Positions 46,571 to 57,289 of a stretch of DNA of 64,000 nt are shown here, piece after piece; within the stretch, counting starts at the first letter, position 1, and each line of letters starts with the position of its first letter. Location: positions 1,433,501 through 1,497,500 of the forward strand of contig NC_085882.1 of assembly GCF_035222275.1 (NCBI RefSeq). The letters are read 5' to 3'. A program made the position numbers and the translations under genes. This DNA comes from Podospora bellae-mahoneyi (taxonomy: Eukaryota; Ascomycota; Sordariomycetes; Sordariales; Podosporaceae). The notes beneath the pieces were generated by a model. That model saw only the letters and a program-made list of their open reading frames with translations. It made no database searches and was not told the origin of the DNA.

Positions 46571-49026
46571 TTAACGACTGCTGGTCTTGCCGATTGTGCG
46601 CTTGCCAGAAAACTAAAGCACGCATTAGCATACCAATTCGACAGCGAATAAGACAGAGAAAGAAAAAAACTCACCAGATGCTTGGGCATGGTAGCACCAA
46701 TATGCCTATCAGCCTCACCCTGTCTCGCCATGCGGTTCATCTTGCGCTGAGCAAGCTTGGCCTGCCTCTCCACCTTTGTCCGCACAAGCTCGTCTGTGAC
46801 ACCATCCTCGCGACGGTTCGTCGCCATGACGGACCTGTCACGGGGTCTGCTCTGGCTGCGGAGTCTGTCTCTCGCCGAAGGAGCATTGTCAACATCCATG
46901 GCATCTGGGTCAACAGTGCCGGTTCTGGAGCGGGCACCAACTGATCTGCCACGGGTCTCACGAACGGCCGCGCGACCACGGAGGTCAATCTCCTGGGTAT
47001 CAACACCCAATTGGTCAAGGTGGTCCTCGAGCTGAGAGAACGACTTCTTGAGCGACTTGCGAGGAATCATGGCGCGGTTCTTGAGAGACTTGCGCATCTT
47101 GGCCTCGTTGCGGATGAGCTTGTGCTTCTCACGGATCAACTCGGCCTTCTGGAGAATCTCCTCCTCAGACTCATCGCCAACATCCGAGTCGGACTTGTAG
47201 AAGCCCTCCTTCTCGAGACGCTCCTCCTCCTCCTCGAGCGCGGCAAGCTTGGCGTCGATATCTGGGTCGACATAGTCGTAGACGTTTTTGCCATCGTAAA
47301 TCTCGGGGATCTTGTCGTACTTCCATTCTGGGTTGGCGAGGAGATAATCCCTCTTGAGATCGACGTTGAACACACCGGCACCACCATTCTCGAACTCCTC
47401 GTCGCGAGCCAACCTTCTTCTTTCGGGGTCGTTCTTGTCGTACTTCTTCATGTTCTTGATGGCTTCTGGGACAAAAGTCTCGCGAGTAACACCACCCATA
47501 GGCTGGGCAACGTGAATACGGGCCATAACCTCGGTAAGGCGAGAGCCCATGTTGCCGCTGCTGCCAGTGCCAGCCTTCAACTTTTGAGAGACACGCTCAG
47601 CGAGGAGACGCTCGCAAACGTGGTTCTTGACGTCCTGAACACCCTCCTGGGTGGCGCACGAAGCACGGAGAAGCTCGACATCGCCAGACTTGACGAGGTT
47701 GTTGAGCTCGGCCTGCATCTCTGGCTCCAACTCCTCAAATTTCTTCACATCCATCTTGTTCAAGACGACAAAGACCATCTTGTTGGCGAAAAGGGGCTTG
47801 ATCGACTTGAAGAGGTTGATTTGCGCCTTCAATGAGTAACCGCACTGCTCGCTGATGTCGATGAAGAAGCAAATGGCGGCTCTGAGATGGGCAAGGGCGG
47901 TAACGGACTGCATTTCGATGGTGTTCATTTCCTCGAGGGGGTGGTCGAGAATACCGGGGGTGTCGATTACTTGATAGCGGAGGTACTTGTAGTCAAGATG
48001 ACCGACGAACAAGCTCTTGGTTGTGAAAGCATACGGCTCAACGGGGGTATCGGCCCTGGTGACGGAGCTGACGAACGAACTCTTGCCGACGTTGGGGAAA
48101 CCGGCAACGAGGAGAGTACGGGTGGTGGGATTGATGTCGGGCAATCTGGCCAAATGCTGTCTGACCTGGTCGAGATAGGCGAGAGGGTCTTTTAGCCTCT
48201 TGATGAGAGTGGCCATACGACCGAGAGCGGCCCTCTTGAGCTGCTTGCACTGGTACAAACTCTGAGAGTACTTGAGGAGACGGACGTAGTCGCGAGAGAT
48301 GGTCTCGATCAAGTGCTTGGCTGTCGAGACCTGGCCGAGGGCCACCTTGAAATGGTCGGCATCTGTTGAACCAAATCGTCAGCACCATTCCGAGCTTCAC
48401 CTCCTCCAAATCCAGCAAAACGCACCATAGAGAATATTCATCAAGTCGCGGTGGAAGGGATGCTGATCCGTGAGGATGGGAAAGCTGGAAACAATGGCGC
48501 CGAACTTTTCGCTGCATGTTTCCTGTGTGAACCTGGGGTTGAAGGTTAGCGTTCCGTTCGAGATTGTCGTCGACTTCGAAGTGGTATGCGACGATGGAGA
48601 GGCATCGCGAGGTGTACTGACTTGACCTTGCGGGTATAGAAGGCGCGAATTCTGCTGACTGTAGGCGCATGGTGTTAGCAAACTGTTGATCCCATTGTCC
48701 TCATCGTTGTCCAGGTTCTACGTACTCTTGAAGCCAGCACGGACTTGATTGCGATTTTCGAGTCAGCAACAGTGTTCCTACAAGCAGTCCTATTCGATGT
48801 ACGCACTCTGAGTGGGCAATCTCCTCTGTGTCCGCCTGTGGTACTGTTAGCATCACCCATCCCAGTCTTGAGGGTCGAAAATATCTTCAACTTACGAGAG
48901 GATGATATCAATAAACTCCTGCGCCCTGCATCCAGCAAAAAGAATCAGTCAGTTTTGTCCCAGCGTTGTCCTTGTTGAAATTGAATATCCTTACGTAGGC
49001 ACGGGCGCAATATCCTTCCACGTCAT
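46571..49026 (-). CDS. nog1: Nucleolar GTPase NOG1, 60S ribosome assembly factor
   Basis: NOG1 is an essential GTPase of pre-60S ribosomal particles in nucleolus and nucleus. Eight coding exons in order: 49026-48995, 48925-48896, 48835-48807, 48743-48726, 48658-48622, 48532-48426, 48362-46675 and 46612-46571, giving 660 residues. The first 84 residues come from six small exons, one of only 18 bases, all with GT-AG borders and consistent phase. The protein begins [20 protein letters not shown], the conserved NOG1 start. GTPase motifs are GFPNVGKS (172-179), DTPG and NKMD. The NOG1-specific region has [15 protein letters not shown]. The C-terminal tail is basic, and the last exon restores the conserved end [17 protein letters not shown]. 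It is divergent from the pyrimidine gene ura5. Confidence 0.95.
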
Positions 49027-49732
49027 GTCGGGCAACTGTCTTGTCTGTCGTTGTCCGGGGAAGTGATAAGGAGGTGTGGTGGTGGTGGGTGAGGTTTGGG
49101 GGGGGGGTGTGGGCGTGGGTGAAGAAGGCGAAAAAGAGTATCGCAGCGTCCTAGCGGGGCGGTGTCGATTTGGCCGACCGCAGAACTCGCCTCGAAATAT
49201 TTTTTTCCAGCCCGCAGAAGATTTTTGATAAGATAAGAAAGCGGTGTGTGTGGGAATTCCAGGCGAGTGGGGCTGGTGCCAAGATGTCAGTGGAGTTCAA
49301 GCTGGTCAGCAAGGTACCGGGGCCACATTGAACACAACGGCTGGACCCTTGAACGGGTTGCTCCTTGCCATCTCAAGAATATTGAAAGGATTGTTTCCTA
49401 AGGTGTGGTCGACGACAGAAAGCTAAGGTATAGCTCCTGAGCTCCCAACTAGCTATAACTGAGCCCTGATATTTCCAAACATCATACAGTAGAATAATCG
49501 ACACCATAACAATGTGCACTTACACCCCTTTCCAGCCCCGCCTGTCGGCACGAAAAGCAGCCAATTACCCCACCATGCATCCCGCGATCAAAAAATCCAA
49601 TCTTTTTCATGGTGGGGCAACCCATATGCGCCTCGATGACGGTTAAGCCATAACTTCGATAACCACTCCCAAAATACCATCTTGCTTCCACTTCAACCCC
49701 CTTTGATACCCCAAATCCCACCACCGCCCACC
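49027..49732. promoter_or_regulatory. Divergent promoter region of NOG1 and ura5
   Basis: This 706-base stretch separates two divergent start codons. It includes a G-run near 49099-49107 and no convincing ORF. Both promoters must lie here, but I cannot assign individual sites. Confidence 0.5.
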
Positions 49733-50422
49733 ATGTCCGAGCTCCCCCAATACAAGAAAGACTTCCTCAAATCCGCCATCGACGGCAACATCCTCAAATT
49801 CGGCTCCTTCCTCCTCAAATCAGGCCGCACCTCCCCATACTTCTTCAATGCCGGCGACTTCTACCGCGCCGACCTCCTGAACTCCATCTCCACCGCCTAC
49901 GCCCTCACAATCGACTCCCTCCCCATCCAGTACGACATCATCTTCGGCCCCGCCTACAAGGGCATCCCCCTCGCCACCGCCGCCACCATCAAGCTCGGCC
50001 AGATTAACCCCGACAAGTACGCCTCGGTCGAGTACTCGTTCGACCGCAAGGAGGCCAAGGACCACGGCGAGGGCGGCAATATCGTCGGCGCCCCCTTAAA
50101 GGGAAAGAGAGTCCTCATCGTGGACGATGTCATCACCGCTGGCACCGCCAAGAGGGAGGCCATCGCCAAGATTGAGAAGGAGGGCGGCATCGTAGCTGGC
50201 ATCGTTGTTGCGTTGGACAGGATGGAGAAGCTTCCGGCCAAGGATGGGGATGATTCCAAGCCTGGGCCGTCTGCGCTGGGCGAGTTGAAGAAGGAGTACA
50301 ACCTGCCGATTTATGCTATTTTGACATTGGATGATATTATTGAGGGGATCAAGGGCTTGGTTGGAGAGGAGGATATCAAGCGGACTGAGGAGTATAGGGA
50401 GAAGTACAAAGCTACTGACTAA
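49733..50422 (+). CDS. ura5: Orotate phosphoribosyltransferase
   Basis: The enzyme converts orotate and PRPP to orotidine 5'-phosphate, the fifth step of UMP synthesis. The single exon encodes 229 residues from the ATG at 49733. That start follows a CCACC context and matches the family N-terminus [17 protein letters not shown]; an upstream in-frame extension has only a non-ATG start. Visible motifs are [17 protein letters not shown], which binds orotate, [10 protein letters not shown], and the PRPP-binding loop [17 protein letters not shown]. Length is typical of monofunctional fungal Ura5. Codon usage is strongly C-ending in the first half and less so towards the end. Confidence 0.97.
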   Translation: MSELPQYKKDFLKSAIDGNILKFGSFLLKSGRTSPYFFNAGDFYRADLLNSISTAYALTIDSLPIQYDIIFGPAYKGIPLATAATIKLGQINPDKYASVEYSFDRKEAKDHGEGGNIVGAPLKGKRVLIVDDVITAGTAKREAIAKIEKEGGIVAGIVVALDRMEKLPAKDGDDSKPGPSALGELKKEYNLPIYAILTLDDIIEGIKGLVGEEDIKRTEEYREKYKATD

Positions 50423-50746
50423 AGTGCCTGTGAAAAAAGGAAATGAAAAAATATGGCAGAGATAGGCTTCTAGATCAACATGAGGGGATGCCGGTCATCT
50501 CTAATGGGACTTCTGAGGACTGCGTCGAAGCTCTCTGATCTTGGAATCGAGTCACTATGCCCGTGCAACAGCAAGGTAATCCTCACACGAAAGTTACCAT
50601 GTTTCGACATCAACGGTTACATATCCCCTGTCTATTTCAAAAACGAGGTCCAAGTTGGTTCGGATCTCCCTATTCTGCTGCTCGGAATCCATGTCCAGTC
50701 GCTGCCTCGTATAGCAGTCTGTTGCCATCGGAAGATATCAGAAACA
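50423..50746. other. Convergent 3' region of ura5 and the acetyltransferase
   Basis: Two convergent genes end on either side. No additional gene or structure is visible. Confidence 0.6.
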
Positions 50747-51718
50747 CTACTCTGGTTTCCCAGAAAGATCAAACACCTGCAAAACAACTTCGTTAGTCCT
50801 CCACAACACCTCTCTCATGAATTCACAACAGCAAAGCACTCACCATATCATTCCACCCCCCACCCCCAAACTGCGCCTTGCTTGGCCCCAGGTTTTTGTA
50901 CCCAAACCTCTCATAATATCCCACCAGATAATCCTGGCAAATCAATCCCACCCCCTCCCCCAGCCCCATACCCTTCACCTGCTGCAAATACGCCTTCATG
51001 ATCATCTTGCCTATCCCGCATCCCTGAAGTCCAGGCAAAACAGCAAGTGAATGCAGCGCCACCAGCCCCCCCGTCTCCTGATGGCCCACCTCGGCAGACT
51101 TCCCTTGTCGTGTCCGCCAGTCTTTGGGGTAGTCCATATCAGCGTCACTGACGACTTTGCCAGTCCCACGAGTGGAGACGATATGCGCCAGTAGCACCGA
51201 TACGGCGCCATCAGCCCGGTCGGTTTCCACCGGGCGGGCGGTGGAAAGGGTGGGGAGCTTGCAGGAGGAGGGAAGCTGGGAGGGGATGACGGTGCAGAAG
51301 ACGCCGAGGGAGAGTTCGGGGCAGGTGGTGAGGCGGTATTCGAACTGGGAAGGGTGTTAGCAAAGCCTCATTGATATGTTGAGAAAAGAACCATGGGTTT
51401 TACCTTCTCAGGGGACGCCCTATGGTCAGGGTTGGGGAAGGCGGCGTTCTCCAATTGCACGCATGACGGTGCGTCAGAGACGGTCAGGGGTCTGATGTTT
51501 GGGAAAAAGGGGAACGGAAGCGCCTTCTGAAGCCTCGACTCGGGAGAGTCTTTCTCTGCTCGTCGCTTCTGACTGAGTGTCTTTTGCAGTTGGGCAAAGT
51601 CTCCGTCGGCATCGGAGGACTCGTCAATGGCTTGATCTCCATCGACGGGGCCTGGGCTGGCTGTGGTTGGAGGGTTGACGTCCTCCCTCGCCGGCTGTTG
51701 TTCAATTTGGGAGACCAT
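50747..51718 (-). CDS. GNAT-family N-acetyltransferase, arylalkylamine type
   Basis: Exons 51718-51404, 51344-50844 and 50776-50747 give 281 residues, all junctions in phase 0. The N-terminal 65 residues are disordered. The GNAT domain starts around IRPLTVSDAPSCVQLENAAF. Motif A reads LHSLAVLPGLQGCGIGKMIM, containing the acetyl-CoA-binding QxxGxG loop. Further family segments are CPELSLGVF and YYERFGYKNLGPSKAQFG. The last exon encodes only VFDLSGKPE, a typical ending. The overall pattern fits the fungal polyamine/arylalkylamine acetyltransferase group that includes yeast Paa1. The exact substrate cannot be told from sequence. Confidence 0.88.
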
Positions 51719-53585
51719 GTTTGAAAACGGGATGCTGTGCTGTGTCGTGTGCCGCTGTGCTAGCTACACAGTGAAGTCTGCGGTGAAATATGAATAAGAA
51801 AATGCAATATTACACCACGTGGTCAAGTCAAGGCCAGTGACACCCGAAATGACTTGTGATGATGATAAACACAATGGAGAGATGATCGGCTAGGTATTCG
51901 AAAGATATCAAACTTGAATGCCTCGAGGTTGTAAGGTGGAAACGGTCAAGAACCGAGCGAAGCAACGTTGTATCACCGGTACTCTTTACCACCAGGCTGG
52001 GAAGAAGGTACGAAGGCCAAGCGTCAACGGAGCAGTATGGGTGCCCAAACTCACTTCCACAAACCAGTCATGAGATCCCCAAATGTCTAAGCTGCAGATC
52101 CACCTTGCGAGCGGGAACTTGCAAAAGGGAACGACAGAAGACGCCTTTGCCCCTCGGTCAGTGGAATTTTGCTGTCATTCGCCTGTCAAACAGGACCCCT
52201 GGTGGACCCTGACGTTGGCAGGTGTCAATATCCAACGTTGGCGGCGCCGATCAGAACGACAACGGTGTTGACGGCGTGGTCAAGGCATGCCGGCAGGCAC
52301 TCCGTGACTTACCCCGCCCCCTCCATCTCCGTGAAATATCCACAACGCCAAACAGGGGTCGGGCTGACGTCACCGATAAGCTTCTGAGATGGTGTTTTGA
52401 GGCGATCTCTTCCCCAGCTGGCTCAAGAGGGAGATCGAGAAGATGTAGTCGTCTGTGCGAAAAACAATTCTCACTGAGAATCTGACCAAAAAGAGAAAGG
52501 GTGTAGTAGTCATGCAGAGCGCTGCATGCAAGAGATAAAAAAGAGTCAGTCGTCCTGGCTCTAGGTGTCCCAACATGTTGTGATCTATCAAGCGAGCCAA
52601 TACCGGACGGAGCGCCTTGCATCCAGCTCTGCTGCAATCGATGCATACATGGGGGGTCAACTGATCCCCTGATTCATATACTCGATGCCCTTGTCGCCCG
52701 GTTGAAGAGCCCCCAGCTTGCGAGGGTGAAAAGTTCATCCCAACGCTGAAGCCTGCAAGTTGTTGCTGATGGTCAGTCATGAACAGCATCCATGATGCCT
52801 AGACGAGGCAGCAGCGCGTGTCTTACGGACGGCCTTTCGCTCGGCATTGGATTCCAATGTACACCGCTACACTGACTGTTCACTGCCTGAGAAAACTGGC
52901 CATGTGTCCACCCGGGGAAGCTTGCCTGCTGCATAGAAGAACCTCGATGGGCTTCCAATAACTTCCATCTCTCAGCTCAGCAGCAGAGGTAGGATGCTAA
53001 GGCAGGTCGACAACGCTACTGCGACTTCAGGGGCATGAAGCACTGCTTGCGAAGCTTAAATGCATCTTAGTCTGTTAGAAGTGTACAGCCGCATAGATAT
53101 GGCCACCTGTGTCGGTTGGTGATTGGTGATTGTAAAAACTGGAAATGGCGTAAAAAGGGTTGAAGGGAACTCTGGAAGTCTCAGGTCGTCTTCCGTGTCT
53201 CTACCCCACGCTCCCCAGGCTAGCAAAAGGTCTGGACCCTCCAATCAGGTATCTTAGGGAGCCTATGCCCCCCTGGTTCTAGCTACCCGTCCAAGGCTTT
53301 TAGCGGTGCCTTTCTCGGAAAGGAAACTGGAGCCCCTCCGTCACCGACTTAGCTTGAGACCTTACCTCGGGCTGCCCCTCGTGCCACAGCATACAACGGA
53401 GCTTGACTGTTGACAAACACAACACCCACCGCCTCGACTGACTTTTCCTCTCTTCGAAACTTGAAATTTTTACTTTTAGATTCTCTTCCAGTGGCATTGA
53501 TCCCAACGCTTGCAACCACTCGTACTTGTTCCGTCTAGTTCCACTACCATCGACGCTCTCTCCGCTTGCGCCAGACTCGACAAAC
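51719..53585. other. Upstream region shared by the acetyltransferase and DDI1
   Basis: This 1.9 kb stretch lies between divergent genes. Short ORFs in 52083-52789 show no domain. It probably contains both promoters and the 5' leader of DDI1. I see no repeat or RNA gene. Confidence 0.55.
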
Positions 53586-55081
53586 ATGTAAGTCGGTTCT
53601 TTTACCTTTTATCACGTCAAACGTTCTTGGTGACAGGTTACTCACGAACACCAGGCGCATCACGCTCACAATCACAAACGCCGAAACCCAGGCGGACGAC
53701 CAGGACCTCCTGTCTCTGGATGTCTACCCGGAGATGACCATTGAGACCCTCCGAAGCTCGATCCAAGTCGAAACCGGCCACCCCTCCACCTCCCAACACC
53801 TGTACCATAATGGCAAGCTCATCAACGACAATTCCAAGACACTGGCCGAATTGAACGTCGACGATGGCGACATGATGGCCCTCCACGTTCGCGACATTCG
53901 TGGTAGCACCGGAATCCCAACAGGACAGGGGGAAGCAGGACCGTCTCGTCAGCAAGCGCAGGCGCCCTCAGGAGCACAGGACCCCGAGACCGTCCGTCTT
54001 CAGATTCTGGGCAACCCAGCTCTTCGGCGAGAGGTGGAGAACTCATCACCACAGTGGGCTGGTGCGCTGGACGATCCGGTCAGGTTCGCCCAAATCTTCA
54101 ACAGCCAGTATGATGTTGAGAGGCGGGAGCGGGCTGAGCGCCACCGGATGATTGCGAGGCTGAATGAGGATCCGTTTGATGTGGAAGCTCAAAGGAAGAT
54201 CGAAGAGATGATCCGGCAAGAGCGTGTCATGGAGAACCTTCAAAATGCCATTGAGCATAACCCCGAGGGTAGGTTCCTTTGACTATCTGTACCAGCGCTT
54301 CTTACAAGAGCACCTCTCTAACAAAATGTCAGTTTTCGGTTATGTGCATATGCTGTACCTCGACGTCGAGGTCAACGGGCACAAGGTCAAGGCTCTTGTT
54401 GACTCTGGCGCTCAGGCCACTATCATGAGCCCGAGTTGTGCTGAAGCCTGCGGTATCATGAGGCTGGTTGACAGGCGGTTTGCTGGTATCGCTAAGGGTG
54501 TCGGGACAGCCAACATTCTCGGCCGTGTCCACTCGGCCCAAATAAAGATTGGCCCTCTCTTTCTTCCCTGCAGCTTCACAGTCATGGAGGGTAAGACGGT
54601 GGAGCTCCTGCTCGGCTTGGACATGTTGAAGCGTTATCAGGCTTGCATCGACCTTGCCAAGAACGCGCTGGTCATCCAGGGGGAGGTTGTGCCTTTCTTG
54701 GGAGAGGCTGACATCCCGAGGGATGTTGAGGAGCAAGTACAAAAAGAGCCAACTGCTCCCGGTCCCGCCGGTACTACGATCGGCCAACGGACCGGAGCTG
54801 TCACTGCCCCAGGTGCTCCGGCTCCTGGTTCACCAGCCCCTCGGGCTGAGGCACCGCCTGCTGCTCCCGCCGCAGCGCCCGTTCAACCCTCGCGGCCTCA
54901 GCCACAGCAGCAACAGCCACCACCACCACCACAACAACAGCAGCAGCAAACTTCGCGATTCCCCCGGGAGCATATCGAGCAGCTCAAGGCTCTGGGGGCC
55001 TCGGAGCAGCAGGCTATTCAGGCCTTGGAGGCTACTGGTGGTAATGTTGAGTATGCTGCCAGCTTGATTTTCGAGGCTTAA
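53586..55081 (+). CDS. ddi1: DDI1: ubiquitin-like, retropepsin and UBA domain protein
   Basis: DDI1 is a proteasome shuttle and aspartic protease acting on ubiquitylated proteins. Exons are 53586-53587, 53655-54268 and 54333-55081, about 454 residues. No in-frame ATG precedes the ubiquitin-like domain; joining AT at 53586-53587 to the G at 53655 creates the start codon and MRITLTITN. The donor is GTAAGT. A second acceptor at 53636, GACAG, is also in frame and would give [15 protein letters not shown]. The ubiquitin-like domain covers residues 2-80. The helical DDI region precedes the retropepsin domain, whose active site is Asp229 in DSGA. A Gln/Pro-rich linker leads to a UBA domain at about 415-454. 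The second intron is phase 1 and joins NPE to [16 protein letters not shown], typical of the family. Confidence 0.93.
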
Positions 55082-55519
55082 GAGGGATTATGGGATCTGG
55101 TACCATGCCGAACTCCTGGATCGTTGGCGCAAAGCTTTCGTAGGTAGCATAGCGTGTTTTTTTTGAACTTGCGCTCGGTTTGTGATAGATATTTCGGACC
55201 TACCTGGGTGGTTTTTTTTTTGCTGGAATTATACACACAAAAACGAGACGGGAAAAGAGAGAAAACTCCTCTTTAGAATTGGGAGTCAGTGAAGTAGCGT
55301 TTGGGCAGGAATTGATAAGCTTCTGTGTGCCAACCTATCTATTTACCGAACTTCACGTCGAGCCTCACAAAGTCAAACAACGCTCATTCATATCTAAACC
55401 CCGTTTGTTTTCTCTTACTGGATCCCAGGACTTGACGTATCTTGCCGTACCTAATTGCCCTTGCTTTTATCTACCACTACCATCACCCCCATGCATACCC
55501 TACCTACAACAAAAAGAAT
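55082..55519. other. Convergent 3' region of DDI1 and RRP8
   Basis: The region separates two convergent genes. It has T-runs near 55157-55164 and 55212-55221. No gene is visible. Confidence 0.6.
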
Positions 55520-57289
55520 CTACCTCAACTTGTAAACACAAGGCTTCAAAATCGCCATCTCCCTCCTCTTCCTCTCCTCCTCCTCCCTCTGCTCCCTCCC
55601 CGTCCCCACAAACTTCTTCCTATTCTCCACCACCTCCGCCCTCGTCTCCTTCTCCTTCTTCCTATCCTTGAATCCACCCAACGCCCCAAACCCCCTATCC
55701 TTCCCCAACCGACTCGCATTCGGCCCCAGCTTCTTCTCCACCTCCCTCTGCTCCTTGAACCGCGCCTCCCGTTCCAGCGCCTTGGGGTCAGAGCACTTCC
55801 CCACCAGCGCAGGCGCAGCCTTGACAAAGCTCATCCTAACAAACATCTTATTGCTCATATCAACCGCATGTTCCCCCATATCCCTATTCAGCAAAAACCC
55901 CCTCCCCTGCAGCGCAGCCACAAAAGCCGAAATATCCGTGCTGCTCGATTTCTGAACGGGGGGCACCTCCCCATCGACATGCTCCGCCAACTCGGCCAAA
56001 TCAGCCGCCTCCTCTTCAGCAAGCTGCTTAGCATTCGGCTTGTTGTTCTTCCTCCTGTTTCCCACGGAGTGTGATACAACCTTTGCCGGCTGCGTCGTCC
56101 CTGACCCGCCAGGGCTGGAAAACCTGGATTTAATCTCCGCCACCCAGAGCTCCCCTTTCCAACGAAGAATCCGATACGCCTCCTCGATGAAATCAGTCCA
56201 GTTCGTCCCCATCAGCGCGAGGCAAAAAACCACCACGTCCACCGTCCCGGGCTCAAGCGGGAGGTTGGCAATGTCGGCTTTGGTGACCAGGGGGTTGCCC
56301 CCCGTTTGGAGGTCAAAGCTGTGGATCTGGAGCTTCGACTTTTTGAGGAGCGGTTGGAGGGTGGCGGCTAGCTTCGCGTCGCCGCAGCCTAGGTCGGCGA
56401 TGGTGCAGATTTTGGTGGAAAAGTCCCTCGGGAGGGGGATGGCGGTTGGGAGGGCGGGGTGGGATTTGGGTGGTTGGCGGAGGGGGGCGCGGGTCTTGAT
56501 GTCGGAGATGTAAATGTCGACTGGGTTTTCGGGCCAGACTTCGACTTGGCGGCGGAAGCCTTCGTGGTATTCGGAAAACATTTCGGGGGAGGTGGAAAAG
56601 AGGGAAAAGGATTCTTTGGAGGGACGGGTGTAGAGGGTTTCGTTTAGGTGGCGGAAGCGGGCCGAGATGAGCTTTTCGCGCATGGAGGCTTGGAGGGGGG
56701 TGAGTTTGGGGCCTGGGGCGGGGGTTGGGGCAGCTGGTTTTGGTGGTGGTGCTGTGGCTCTGGTTTGGACATCGTTGTCGACCTTGGGGGGTTGTTGCTT
56801 CTTGTCTGTCTTGTTCTTCGTGCCGGTGGCGGTGTCTTGGGCGGCGGCGTCTTGGGAGGCGGCGGGTGTGGGCTTTGGGGTCTTGTCTTCCTCGTCGTCG
56901 AAGCCATTGAAGTCACCCTCGGCGTTCTCAGATGGGGCTACAGACTTCTTCTTTTGCTTCTGCTTCTTGGCCTTCTTGGGGGTGTTGTCCTCGCTCTTCT
57001 CTTCAGCTTGGGCGGTATGCTTGGGGGCGGGCTGATGGTCTGTCTTCTGGCGCTTTGCCTCCTGCTTGCTCCGCGGCTTGGTCCCTGGCTTGGGAGCCTC
57101 CTTGTGCTCGATGACTTGGTCCCAGAGATCAGCAAAGTTGTCGGCCGTCACATTCTGCTGGTTTGGTCTTTTGCGCTTCCTTGCAGGTTTCGAGGCCGGG
57201 GCGGGAGCGGCATTCACCGGAACGGCACCGTTCTCGGTCTCGATCTTGAGCTTCTCGGCCGAGATACTCAGTCCTTTGACGGGAAACAT
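55520..57289 (-). CDS. rrp8: Ribosomal RNA-processing protein 8 (25S rRNA m1A methyltransferase)
   Basis: RRP8 is a nucleolar SAM-dependent enzyme that makes N1-methyladenosine in 25S rRNA. A single exon of 589 residues runs from the ATG at 57289; the upstream frame has no earlier ATG. The first 230 residues are low complexity and Lys-rich, with basic clusters such as RKRKRPNQQ and KKAKKQKQKKK that suit nucleolar targeting. The methyltransferase domain shows FRHLNETLYT, IADLGCGDAKLA (SAM motif I), FDLQ and VVFCLALMGTNW, the last being a hallmark of RRP8. WKGELWVAEIKSRF follows. A family-typical C-terminal part is interrupted by an insert of about 45 residues around SSPGGSGTTQPAK. A basic tail ends the protein. 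Confidence 0.95.
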   Translation of the reverse strand: MFPVKGLSISAEKLKIETENGAVPVNAAPAPASKPARKRKRPNQQNVTADNFADLWDQVIEHKEAPKPGTKPRSKQEAKRQKTDHQPAPKHTAQAEEKSEDNTPKKAKKQKQKKKSVAPSENAEGDFNGFDDEEDKTPKPTPAASQDAAAQDTATGTKNKTDKKQQPPKVDNDVQTRATAPPPKPAAPTPAPGPKLTPLQASMREKLISARFRHLNETLYTRPSKESFSLFSTSPEMFSEYHEGFRRQVEVWPENPVDIYISDIKTRAPLRQPPKSHPALPTAIPLPRDFSTKICTIADLGCGDAKLAATLQPLLKKSKLQIHSFDLQTGGNPLVTKADIANLPLEPGTVDVVVFCLALMGTNWTDFIEEAYRILRWKGELWVAEIKSRFSSPGGSGTTQPAKVVSHSVGNRRKNNKPNAKQLAEEEAADLAELAEHVDGEVPPVQKSSSTDISAFVAALQGRGFLLNRDMGEHAVDMSNKMFVRMSFVKAAPALVGKCSDPKALEREARFKEQREVEKKLGPNASRLGKDRGFGALGGFKDRKKEKETRAEVVENRKKFVGTGREQREEEERKRREMAILKPCVYKLR

